From Cupriavidus sp. MP-37 (GTDB taxonomy: Bacteria > Pseudomonadota > Gammaproteobacteria > Burkholderiales > Burkholderiaceae), in assembly GCF_020618415.1 (NCBI RefSeq), contig NZ_CP085344.1:3309001-3373000 (forward strand): a stretch of DNA of 64,000 nucleotides. Reading direction: 5' to 3'. Below the pieces are notes generated by a model. It had not been told where the DNA came from and searched no databases. It was given only the letters and a program-made list of their open reading frames with translations. The position numbers and the translations under genes were made by a program. Shown piece by piece: positions 55,887 through 63,543 of the stretch (position 1 is the stretch's first letter; every line of letters begins with the position of its first letter).

Positions 55887-56546
55887 TCAACAGGCGCCTG
55901 GCACGCACGCGGCCAGGAATTGATTGGCGTAAGCGATCTCGCTATCGCGGATACCGTGTTCGGTGCCCGGCTCCACCCGGATGCTGACGTCGGCGCCGGC
56001 GGCACGGAACCACTGCGCCGACTCGCGCACGCTCTCGGCCGGCACATGCGGATCCTCGTCCCACGTCGACAGCAGCACCGGCATGCCTGCCAGCCACGGC
56101 TGTGCGCAGTCGCGCGGTGCGCCGGGCGGACCGATCAGCCCGCCGGTGAAGGCGGCCAGGCCGGCATACCGGCGCCGCTGGCGCCACAGGAATTCACTGC
56201 ACAGGCAGGCGCCCTGCGAGAACCCCACCAGCACCTGCGAGGTGTAGGGGAATCCCATCGCCAGCAAGGCCTCGGACAATAGATCGATCCGCGCCAGCGC
56301 CTGCGACAGACGCGGCTCGTTGGCTTCCAGCGGGGCAATGAAGCGCTCCGGATACCAGGTGTTCTGCGCGGCCAGCGGCGCGAACCACGCCACCTCGGGG
56401 CAGTCGAGCCGGTCGACCAGCAGTTCGCGCATCAGCGCCGGCGACTGGCCGCGGCCATGGACCAGGATCGCGGCCAGCCGGGCATTGCCTGCGGGCGCGT
56501 CGAACACGCTCAGCGGCGTGTGCAGGTGGGGATTGAGGACTGGCAT
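55887..56546 (-). CDS. alpha/beta hydrolase (MhqD/carboxylesterase type)
   Basis: A 219-residue phospholipase/carboxylesterase-family serine hydrolase. Nucleophile elbow GFSQGACLC (Ser near 113), an Asp in STWDEDPHVP and His in GTEHGIRD complete the triad; ILVHGRGQSP holds the oxyanion turn. MhqD-like hydrolases are paired with MhqO-like dioxygenases in Bacillus. Here it could hydrolyse an acyl derivative formed by ring cleavage, such as a maleylacetate ester. It lies 63 bases after the dioxygenase gene. Confidence 0.88.
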   Translation of the reverse strand: MPVLNPHLHTPLSVFDAPAGNARLAAILVHGRGQSPALMRELLVDRLDCPEVAWFAPLAAQNTWYPERFIAPLEANEPRLSQALARIDLLSEALLAMGFPYTSQVLVGFSQGACLCSEFLWRQRRRYAGLAAFTGGLIGPPGAPRDCAQPWLAGMPVLLSTWDEDPHVPAESVRESAQWFRAAGADVSIRVEPGTEHGIRDSEIAYANQFLAACVPGAC

Positions 56547-56609
56547 GATGTTTCCGGCTTCGGGTCACGCAGGGCCATGCAGGGCCATACGGTGTGATAA
56601 GCGCCCGCT

Positions 56610-57569
56610 TCAGTAGTGCAGGCTCTCCAGCGATTGCATGATGGTGGCGCGCTGGCTCTCGAACTGCGGCGCGATCTGCAGTGTCGAGCCCAGGCTTTCA
56701 TAGGGCTCGTCGACCAGGAAAGCCTGCGGCTTCGACACCGTGGCCTCGAACATCGCCCCGCTGGGGGTACGCACGTAGATCGATTCAAAGTAGCCGCGAT
56801 CCTTGCGTTCGGAGGTGTCGGTAAGACCGAGTCCCTCGAGCCGCGCCTTCACCATGTCCTGCACCACGCGGTCTTCGACCTGGAACGCGCAGTGGTGCAC
56901 GGTGCCCTCGCCATACGTCCAGCTCGCCTGCGGCAGGTCGGGTTCGAGGGCGTAGTCGACCAGCTTGCCGGAGGCGCCGTCGCCGAACGCATAGCGCACA
57001 TACTTGCCGTCGCGCCCGACTTCGCGCCCCGACCATCCCTCCTGCATGAATTGCTGCGACGACTCCATTTCGCGCACGTTCACGGCGATGGTATGCAGGC
57101 CGCGGATCGCGAACTCCGCCGGCACTTCGCCGTTGGAGTAAGGCGTGCGCGCATCGTCGGCGATGCCGATCAGCTCGTACTCGACGCCGCAAGGGTGCGC
57201 GAAGGCCAGCACGACCTCGCCGAATCGTTCGCTACGGCGCACGTCGAAGCCATGGTCAACCAGGCGCCGGTGCCAGAACGGAATCGCCGAGACCGGCACC
57301 GACAGCGCCAGGCTGCCGATCTGGCCGGTGCCGCGCTTGCCTTTGCGGCCGAAGTGCGCGACCGGAAAGCAGGTGATCAGCGTGCTTTCCTCGCCGAGGT
57401 CGTTGCCGTAGTACAGGTGATAGAACGGCGTGCCACCGTCGTAGATCAGGGTCTTCTTGACGCTCTTCAGCGAAAGCACCCTGGTATGGAAGTCATAGTC
57501 CTGCTGCGCGGTACCAACGCTGAGGGTAATGTGGTGGTGGCGCTGGATGGATCGGTCGGCTTGGGTCAT
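56610..57569 (-). CDS. hydroquinone-type ring-cleaving dioxygenase (PcpA/LinE/MhqO family)
   Basis: A 319-residue VOC-superfamily extradiol dioxygenase with two modules (about 10-135 and 155-280). The expected Fe(II) ligands are among His11-13 (RHHHITL), His225/226 (TVHHCAFQV) and Glu275 (GAMFEATV), a spacing that matches PcpA (His11, His227, Glu276). This family opens hydroquinones between a hydroxylated carbon and its neighbour, unlike catechol dioxygenases. It may also act in quinone detoxification, as MhqO does; the adjacent maleylacetate reductase favours catabolism. Confidence 0.9.
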   Translation of the reverse strand: MTQADRSIQRHHHITLSVGTAQQDYDFHTRVLSLKSVKKTLIYDGGTPFYHLYYGNDLGEESTLITCFPVAHFGRKGKRGTGQIGSLALSVPVSAIPFWHRRLVDHGFDVRRSERFGEVVLAFAHPCGVEYELIGIADDARTPYSNGEVPAEFAIRGLHTIAVNVREMESSQQFMQEGWSGREVGRDGKYVRYAFGDGASGKLVDYALEPDLPQASWTYGEGTVHHCAFQVEDRVVQDMVKARLEGLGLTDTSERKDRGYFESIYVRTPSGAMFEATVSKPQAFLVDEPYESLGSTLQIAPQFESQRATIMQSLESLHY

Positions 57570-57617
57570 GGCGTCTCCTTCTGTGTTCTGGTTTCTGGTG
57601 GTGGCTTTGCCGTTGGT

Positions 57618-58406
57618 TCAGCCCGGCCCGCCAGGGCTGCGGGCGGGCGTCATGGCCTCGTCGACGAGGTTCCAGACAAAGCGTCCCGACGGATCGCGCT
57701 GTTCCTCGGCGATATGCGCAATCAGCCCGGCGGCGCGGCTCAACACGGCAAAGCCCCGCATTAGCCGCGCCGGGATGCCGATGTCGCCCAGCACCGCCGC
57801 CACGGCACCGGTGGCATTGATGGTGATATGGCGCCCGGCGGCGGCATCGACTTCGGCGGCCAGCTGTTCCAGCGCGGCGCAGTGCGTGCCATGGGTGCCC
57901 TGCTCGCGCGCCAGTGCCAGCAGCGCCAGCGCACGGGGATCATCGGGGCGGTGCAGGTGATGGCCGAAGCCGGGCACGGGCTCGCGCCGCGCACGGTAGT
58001 CGCGGGCGATGCGCCGCGCCTCGGCGGCGCTGTCTTCGCCCGCCGCTGCAATCCGGTCGAGCAGCGCGGCCGCGGGTTCCATGGTGCCGATGAACTGGCT
58101 GGCGACCGCGAGCAAGCCCGCCGCGACCCCGGCCTGCAGGTTTTCCGGCGAGCTGGAATAGATCATGCGCGTGGCGATGGCGCTCGGCGTCATGCCATGC
58201 TCCATCAGCGTCACCAGCACGGCCTCGGCGATGCGGCGCTGCGCCGGGCCGGGCACGCTGCCGAACGTCTGCTTCATGAACACATCGATGAAGCTGGCCT
58301 TGCCCAGCAGGTCTGCCACCAGATCGTCCGCACCGTAATAGACCGCCTGTTCGGTGTAGCGGCACAGCTGCGTGCGCGGCGCCGCGGCGCTATGGGGCGC
58401 GCTCAT
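57618..58406 (-). CDS. citryl-CoA lyase/citrate synthase-like protein
   Basis: A 262-residue protein of the citrate synthase superfamily, much shorter than true citrate synthase (about 430). The catalytic-histidine motif appears as VPGFGHHLHRPDDPRAL near residue 157, with DVFMKQTFGSVP near the start and an INATGAVAAVLGDIG helix later. Such short forms are annotated as citryl-CoA lyases, carbon-carbon lyases for CoA esters. Coupling (4-base overlap) with the acyl-CoA ligase suggests it acts on a CoA ester made by that ligase. Confidence 0.83.
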   Translation of the reverse strand: MSAPHSAAAPRTQLCRYTEQAVYYGADDLVADLLGKASFIDVFMKQTFGSVPGPAQRRIAEAVLVTLMEHGMTPSAIATRMIYSSSPENLQAGVAAGLLAVASQFIGTMEPAAALLDRIAAAGEDSAAEARRIARDYRARREPVPGFGHHLHRPDDPRALALLALAREQGTHGTHCAALEQLAAEVDAAAGRHITINATGAVAAVLGDIGIPARLMRGFAVLSRAAGLIAHIAEEQRDPSGRFVWNLVDEAMTPARSPGGPG

Positions 58407-59902
58407 GTCGCGCTCCAGGTGGACAGGATCGATTCGCGCACCGCCGGCTTCAGCACCTTGCCGACCGCGCTGCGGGGCAGCGCTTCGAACAGGTGGACGT
58501 GCTTGGGCGTCTTGACCGATCCCAGCTCGCGCTTGACCAGCGCGATCAGCTCGTCGGTGGCAACCTGCATGCCCGGACGCAGCTGCACCGCCGCATGCAC
58601 GGCCTCGCCCCACTTGGCGTCGGGGATGCCGACCACCGAGCAGTCGGCCACCGCGGGATGGCCAGACAGCACCACCTCCACGTCGCCGGGGTAGACGTTG
58701 AAGCCGCCGGTGATGATCACATCGCGGATGCGGTCGCGCAGGAACAGGAAGCCGTGTTCGTCGAACACGCCGGCGTCGCCGGTGCGCAGCCAGCCGTCGA
58801 CCAGCGTCTTGCGGGTTTCGCCTTCCGCCTTCAGGTAGCCGCTCATGACCAGGTCGCCGCGCACCGCGATCTCGCCCTCTTCCCCGGCGCCGAGCACGTT
58901 GCCGGCTTTATCGACGATGGCCACCCGGGTCAGCAGCGTCGGCCGGCCGACCGAAGCAAGCCGGTCGCCGTGCATCTCGCCCGGCGGCATGAAGGTGATG
59001 ATCTGCGGCGCTTCGGTCTGGCCAAACGAGGTGCACAGCACCGGGCCGAACACGGCCTGCGCGTCGCGGATCTGCTCCGGGCGCATCGGCGCGCCGCCGT
59101 AGACCAGATAGCGCAGCGCCGGCAACGCGCGCGGCGCGCGCCGCTGTTCTTCGACCAGCGCCAGGATCAGCGTCGGCGGCGCGAAGAACAGCGTCGCGCC
59201 ATGGGCCTGGGCCGCGTCGAGCAGGCCGGCCGGCTTGGCCGATTGTGGGAACACCAGCGCCCCGCCGGCACCGAGCAACGGCAGCATGTAGGTGGAGGTT
59301 CCATGCGTGATCGGCGCCGCCACCAGATAGCGGTCCGCCGGCGTCAGGCCAAGCTCGTGGATCTGGGTTGCGATATTGGCGTTCCATGCCCGCAGCGGCT
59401 GGATCACGCCCTTGGGAAAGCCGGTCGAACCGCCGGTGAACTTGACGGCTTGCGCCGCCTCCAGCGGCACGCCGCCGCGCCCGCGCGGGCCCATCACGAC
59501 CGCAGCGGGATCGCCGCCGGCCGCACCGAGATCGGACAGCAGGCGCAACGGCGGCGCGATGCCCGCGAGGCGCTCGGCCATGGCGGCATCGGCCAGCACG
59601 AGCGCGGGCTCGACGAAATCGACAATGCGGCGCAGCTCGGGATCGCCGTTGCGCGGATTCAGCGGCACCCAGACTTTGCCGGCGGCCAGGATCGCCAGGA
59701 TCGCCACCAGGTGGTCGACCGTGTTTGCCGCGCCGACGCAGACGCGGCTGCGCGGCGCCGGATCCATCGCCACCAGGGCTGCAGCGCGGCGCAGCACCAG
59801 GTCGGCAAGCGCCCGGTACGACAGCTGGCCTTCGGGACTGAAGATGGCCGTCCGCTCGGGATGGCGGTGCACGGCGCGCCACAGGTAATCAATCGGATAC
59901 AT
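58403..59902 (-). CDS. AMP-forming acyl-CoA ligase
   Basis: A 499-residue ANL-superfamily ligase. The P-loop is FTGGSTGFPKGV, followed by YGGAPMRPEQI, the adenylate motif SFGQTEAP, WLRTGDAG and the C-terminal catalytic lysine in SAVGKVLKP. It would activate a carboxylic acid to its CoA thioester; class members use fatty or aromatic acids. As first gene of the run it lies 216 bases from the divergent GntR regulator, so the main operon promoter should be just upstream. Confidence 0.93.
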   Translation of the reverse strand: MYPIDYLWRAVHRHPERTAIFSPEGQLSYRALADLVLRRAAALVAMDPAPRSRVCVGAANTVDHLVAILAILAAGKVWVPLNPRNGDPELRRIVDFVEPALVLADAAMAERLAGIAPPLRLLSDLGAAGGDPAAVVMGPRGRGGVPLEAAQAVKFTGGSTGFPKGVIQPLRAWNANIATQIHELGLTPADRYLVAAPITHGTSTYMLPLLGAGGALVFPQSAKPAGLLDAAQAHGATLFFAPPTLILALVEEQRRAPRALPALRYLVYGGAPMRPEQIRDAQAVFGPVLCTSFGQTEAPQIITFMPPGEMHGDRLASVGRPTLLTRVAIVDKAGNVLGAGEEGEIAVRGDLVMSGYLKAEGETRKTLVDGWLRTGDAGVFDEHGFLFLRDRIRDVIITGGFNVYPGDVEVVLSGHPAVADCSVVGIPDAKWGEAVHAAVQLRPGMQVATDELIALVKRELGSVKTPKHVHLFEALPRSAVGKVLKPAVRESILSTWSAT

Positions 59903-59984
59903 GCTGGAGGGATCTCCGGGAAAGGGGAACGGATGCGAGGCCCCCGGTTGCGGGGCGCAGCGGCTCCGGCGTGGGCATGGCTCG

Positions 59985-60014
59985 AACTATAGGACTTTGT
60001 TCGAACATTCGAAT
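59985..60014. promoter_or_regulatory. operator-like site and operon promoter
   Basis: TTCGAA-CA-TTCGAA (60000-60013) is a symmetrical site in the gap between the GntR gene and the operon. A minus-strand TATAGT (59986-59991) sits 16 bases downstream of the 60008-60013 TTCGAA, so bound repressor would cover the -35 region of the catabolic operon. Confidence 0.55.
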
Positions 60015-60118
60015 ATTAGGAAAAACCCTGCGCGAATGCTAAGATCGGGCCGCGTGTCGCGCCTGATGTCACGGGCATCGGTCGCGGCACCGACGCCGTT
60101 GCCGCTGCCCCGCCGACC

Positions 60119-60889
60119 ATGCAAAGAGACATCGACCCCGTTTCCGCCGCCCTGACCACGACCACGCCACGCCATCTCGACCTGGCGCGCACGCTGATGC
60201 AGGAAATCGTCAACGGCAACCCGCCCGTCGGCGCGCTGCTGCCGACCGAGGCTGAACTGTGCGAAACCTGGAACCTGAGCCGGTATGCGGTGCGCCAGGC
60301 GGTGCAGAAGCTGACCAACCTGGGCATGGTTTCGCGCCAGGCTGGCGTGGGCACGCGCGTGATTTCGGATCGTCCGCAAAGCCGCTTTACGCAGCTGATG
60401 GACTCACCTGCCGATCTGGTCAGCTATGCCAAGGGAACGACGCTGCGCCCCTCGGCGTCCGGCATGGTGACGGCCGACGAGGCGCTGGCGCCGCTGCTGC
60501 GCTGCGCGCCCGGCGCGCGCTGGCTGCATATCCGCGGTACGCGCTTCGACAGCGCGCCCGGCCACGAGCCGATTGCGCTGGTCGACATCTACGTCGACAG
60601 CGCCTACGGCGACCTGCCCGCGCCCGGCGAGACGCTGGACGTGCCGGTGTACACGATGGTGGAGAAGCAGTACGGGATCAAGATCACCCGCGTGGAGCAG
60701 GAGGTCCAGGGGTGGCTGGTCGAAGGGACGCAGGCCGACGCCTTGCAGGTGCCGGACAAGTCCGCGGGGCTGCGCATCATCCGCACCTATTTCCTGCGCG
60801 ACCAGGCGATCATCGTGACCACCGGCGTGCATCCGGCCAGCCGCTTCAGTTATTGCTCGACTTACCAGCTGCAGCAGGCCGGCAGCTGA
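60119..60889 (+). CDS. GntR/HutC-family regulator
   Basis: A 256-residue repressor-type protein: N-terminal winged helix with LPTEAELCETWNLSRYAVRQ (about 40-60) and the wing GVGTRV, then a UTRA effector domain (about 100-250; ALVDIYVDSAYGD, VEQEVQGWLVE). UTRA domains bind small molecules, commonly sugars or acids. Divergence from the acyl-CoA ligase operon and the palindrome between them make it the best candidate regulator of that operon. Confidence 0.92.
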   Translation: MQRDIDPVSAALTTTTPRHLDLARTLMQEIVNGNPPVGALLPTEAELCETWNLSRYAVRQAVQKLTNLGMVSRQAGVGTRVISDRPQSRFTQLMDSPADLVSYAKGTTLRPSASGMVTADEALAPLLRCAPGARWLHIRGTRFDSAPGHEPIALVDIYVDSAYGDLPAPGETLDVPVYTMVEKQYGIKITRVEQEVQGWLVEGTQADALQVPDKSAGLRIIRTYFLRDQAIIVTTGVHPASRFSYCSTYQLQQAGS

Positions 60890-60937
60890 TCCCTGCCTGA
60901 CGCAAGGGCTCGCCAAGCCGGCGCAGCCAACCGCGGC

Positions 60938-62836
60938 TTACGCGTCCTGCGTGGCGTCGCCCACGTCCACCGCCAGCGCATCGGCGCCGACGGCATCGCC
61001 GCCCTTGGCCGCGGCGCGCGCCTGGATCTCCCACATCTCGGCATAGCGCCCGCCCGCGCGCATCAGCTGCGCATGAGTGCCGCGCTCGACGATGCGGCCG
61101 TGGTCCATCACCAGGATCTGGTCGGCATGGACCACGGTCGAGAGCCGGTGCGCGATCAGCAGCGTGGTGCGGTTCTGCGCCAGGCGCATCAGCTCGGCCT
61201 GGATCGCCTGCTCGGTGCGCGAATCCAGCGCCGAGGTGGCCTCGTCGAAGACCAGCACCGGCGGGTTCTTCAGCAGCGTGCGCGCGATCGCCACGCGCTG
61301 CTTCTCGCCGCCGGAGAGCTTGAGACCGCGCTCGCCCACGGGGGTGTCGTAGCCCTGCGGCAGCTCGCGGATAAAGGCGTCGATCTGCGCCGCCTGCGCC
61401 GCCGCGATGACTTCCTCGCGGGTCGCGTCCGGACGGCCGTAGGCGATGTTGTAGTAGATGCTGTCGTTGAACAGCACGGTGTCCTGCGGCACGATGCCGA
61501 TGGCGCGGCGCAGGCTGTCCTGGGTGATGGCGCGGATGTCCTGGCCGTCGATCTCGATCGCGCCGCCACCCACGTCGTAGAAGCGGAACAGCAGCCGCGC
61601 CAGCGTCGACTTGCCCGAGCCGCTGTGCCCGACCACCGCGGTGGTGCTGCCCGCGGCAATGGTGAAATCGACGCCGTCGAGGATCAGGCGGTCGGCCTCG
61701 TAGCTGAAGCGCACGTCGCGGAAGCGCACCTGCGCGCCGCTGACCCGCAGCGCCGGCGCGCCGGGCGCGTCGGCTACCTCCTGGTGCGTGCCCAGCAGCA
61801 CGAACATGCGGTCCATGTCGGTGGTGGCCTGCTTGATCTCGCGGTAGATCACGCCGAGGAAGTTCAGCGGGATATAGAGCTGGATCATCAGCGTATTGAC
61901 CAGCACCAGGTCGCCCAGCGTCAGCTTGCCGTCGACCACGCCCACCGTGGCGCGCCACAGGATCAGGATCAGGCCGACGGCGATGATGGCCTGCTGGCCG
62001 AAGTTCAGGAACGACAGCGAATTCTGCGAGCGGATTGCCGCGGTGCGGTACTTGCGCAGGTTTTCGTCATAGCGCTGCGCCTCGTAGGCTTCATTGCCGA
62101 AGTACTTGACGGTCTCGAAGTTCAGCAGCGAATCGATCGCCTTCTGGTTGGCGCGCGAATCCAGCTCGTTCATGCGGCGGCGGAAGTGCGTGCGCCATTC
62201 CGTCACCACGATGGTGAAGACGATATAGCCCACCAGCGCGCAGCCGGTGATGGCGGCGAACCAGATGTCGTAGTGCAGGATGAAGAAGCCGATCACCAGC
62301 GCCATCTCCACCAGCGTGGGCAGGATGCTGTACAGCGAATACGAGATCAGCGACTGGATGCCGCGCGTGCCGCGCTCGATGTCGCGGCTCATGCCGCCGG
62401 TCTGGCGGTCCAGGTGGAAGCGCAGCGACAGCGCATGCAGGTGCCGGAACACCTGCAGCGCAATCTCGCGCACGGCGCTCTGCGTGACCTTGGAAAAGAG
62501 AATTTCCCGCAACTCGGTGAACAGCGTCGCCGACAGGCGCAGCATGCCGTAGGCGACGATCAGCCCGACCGGCACCGCCAGCAGCGCGCGCGGGTCGCCG
62601 GCGGTGATGTTCATGCTGTCGATCAGCCGCTTCATCAGCACCGGCACACCCAGGTTGGCCACCTTGGCCGCCACCAGGCAGGCCAGCGCCAGCATCACGC
62701 GCCACTTGTAGTGCCAGACATAGGGCAGCAGGTTGCGTACGGTCTGCCAGTCGCTGCGGGGGGCGCGCTGGCCGGGAAAGAGCTTGACCGAGGCAGTGTC
62801 GGGGGCCTGCTCGGCGGTCGTGGAATAGCGGCGCAT
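60938..62836 (-). CDS. Atm1-type ABC exporter
   Basis: A 632-residue half transporter with N-terminal six-helix domain (about 30-330) and a nucleotide-binding domain (about 370-600): Walker [14 protein letters not shown], signature LSGGEKQRVAIART, Walker B VLVFDEATSALDS and the H-loop IAHRLSTV. The stretches RGTRGIQSLISY and NYETVKYFGNE-like SLLNFETVKYFGNEAY are typical of Atm1/HMT1 proteins, which export glutathione-linked or Fe-S-related species. It converges with the GntR gene. Confidence 0.92.
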   Translation of the reverse strand: MRRYSTTAEQAPDTASVKLFPGQRAPRSDWQTVRNLLPYVWHYKWRVMLALACLVAAKVANLGVPVLMKRLIDSMNITAGDPRALLAVPVGLIVAYGMLRLSATLFTELREILFSKVTQSAVREIALQVFRHLHALSLRFHLDRQTGGMSRDIERGTRGIQSLISYSLYSILPTLVEMALVIGFFILHYDIWFAAITGCALVGYIVFTIVVTEWRTHFRRRMNELDSRANQKAIDSLLNFETVKYFGNEAYEAQRYDENLRKYRTAAIRSQNSLSFLNFGQQAIIAVGLILILWRATVGVVDGKLTLGDLVLVNTLMIQLYIPLNFLGVIYREIKQATTDMDRMFVLLGTHQEVADAPGAPALRVSGAQVRFRDVRFSYEADRLILDGVDFTIAAGSTTAVVGHSGSGKSTLARLLFRFYDVGGGAIEIDGQDIRAITQDSLRRAIGIVPQDTVLFNDSIYYNIAYGRPDATREEVIAAAQAAQIDAFIRELPQGYDTPVGERGLKLSGGEKQRVAIARTLLKNPPVLVFDEATSALDSRTEQAIQAELMRLAQNRTTLLIAHRLSTVVHADQILVMDHGRIVERGTHAQLMRAGGRYAEMWEIQARAAAKGGDAVGADALAVDVGDATQDA

Positions 62837-62948
62837 ACGTTAGAATCCGGGCCAATGCGCGATTGTCGCAGGAATCGCATTGCGCGGCAGGCGAAGGGTT
62901 TTTCGTCGCGGCCGGCGCCCCTCTTCGGAAGTCCACCCGCATACCCTC

Positions 62949-63353
62949 ATGAACGCTCCCCATACCGTCCCCGCCCTGCCCGCCGGCAAGAATCCCGCTC
63001 TGCGCGTGGTGCCGATGCCCGCGGACGCCAACGTGCACGGCGACGTGTTCGGCGGCTGGATCATGTCGCAGGTGGATATCGCCGGCTCGATCCCGGCGGT
63101 CGAGCGCGCGCAGGGGCGCGTGGCCACCGTCGCGGTCAATTCCTTCCTGTTCAAGCATCCGGTGTTCGTCGGCGACCTGGTGAGCTTCTACGCCGATATC
63201 GTCAAGACCGGACGGACCTCGATCACGGTCGAGGTCGAGGTCTATGCGCAGCGCATGCGGCACAGCAATGAGATCGTCAAGGTGACCGAGGCCACGCTGA
63301 CCTATGTGGCGACGGACGAGTCGCGGCAACCGCGGGTGTTGCCGACGGCTTGA
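62949..63353 (+). CDS. acyl-CoA thioesterase (YciA-like)
   Basis: A 134-residue hot-dog-fold thioesterase. The conserved ANVHGDVFGGWIMSQVD holds the catalytic Asp and the substrate helix; VNSFLFKHPVFVGDLVSFYA follows. YciA-type enzymes hydrolyse a wide range of acyl-CoAs. ATG 62949 is chosen over the longer open frame that starts in the promoter region shared with the ABC exporter. Confidence 0.92.
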   Translation: MNAPHTVPALPAGKNPALRVVPMPADANVHGDVFGGWIMSQVDIAGSIPAVERAQGRVATVAVNSFLFKHPVFVGDLVSFYADIVKTGRTSITVEVEVYAQRMRHSNEIVKVTEATLTYVATDESRQPRVLPTA

Positions 63354-63390
63354 GGGCCTGACGGCTCCCGATCATCGATGGGTGTGCTCC

Positions 63391-63410
63391 CTCTCCCGCT
63401 TGCGGGAGAG
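63391..63410. repeat. REP-like palindrome, copy e (truncated on one side)
   Basis: CTCTCCCGC (63391-63399) pairs with GCGGGAGAG (63402-63410). Unlike copies b and d the right arm stops at GGGAGAG and unrelated sequence follows, next to an IS110 element. Confidence 0.75.
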
Positions 63411-63466
63411 ATGGAATGAACACCGCCCATCTACCGCCAAGCCAGGCCGCGGCCTAGAAAACAAAG

Positions 63467-63541
63467 GGGCTCTCGCTTGACCGACGGCATCGATGTGCCA
63501 GAGTGAAAGTTCGATCCAACACTCAAGGTCGAGGAGAGCCC
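63467..63541 (+). ncRNA. structured leader of the IS110 transposase, possible guide RNA
   Basis: GGGCTCTC (63467-63474) pairs with GAGAGCCC (63534-63541) and CTTGACC (63476-63482) with GGTCGAG (63527-63533), allowing one bulge and one G-U pair: a 15-pair stem over about 44 bases. IS110-type elements are known to make a bridge (seek) RNA from noncoding ends; this is the place and shape where one would be sought. Confidence 0.4.
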
Positions 63542-63543
63542 AA

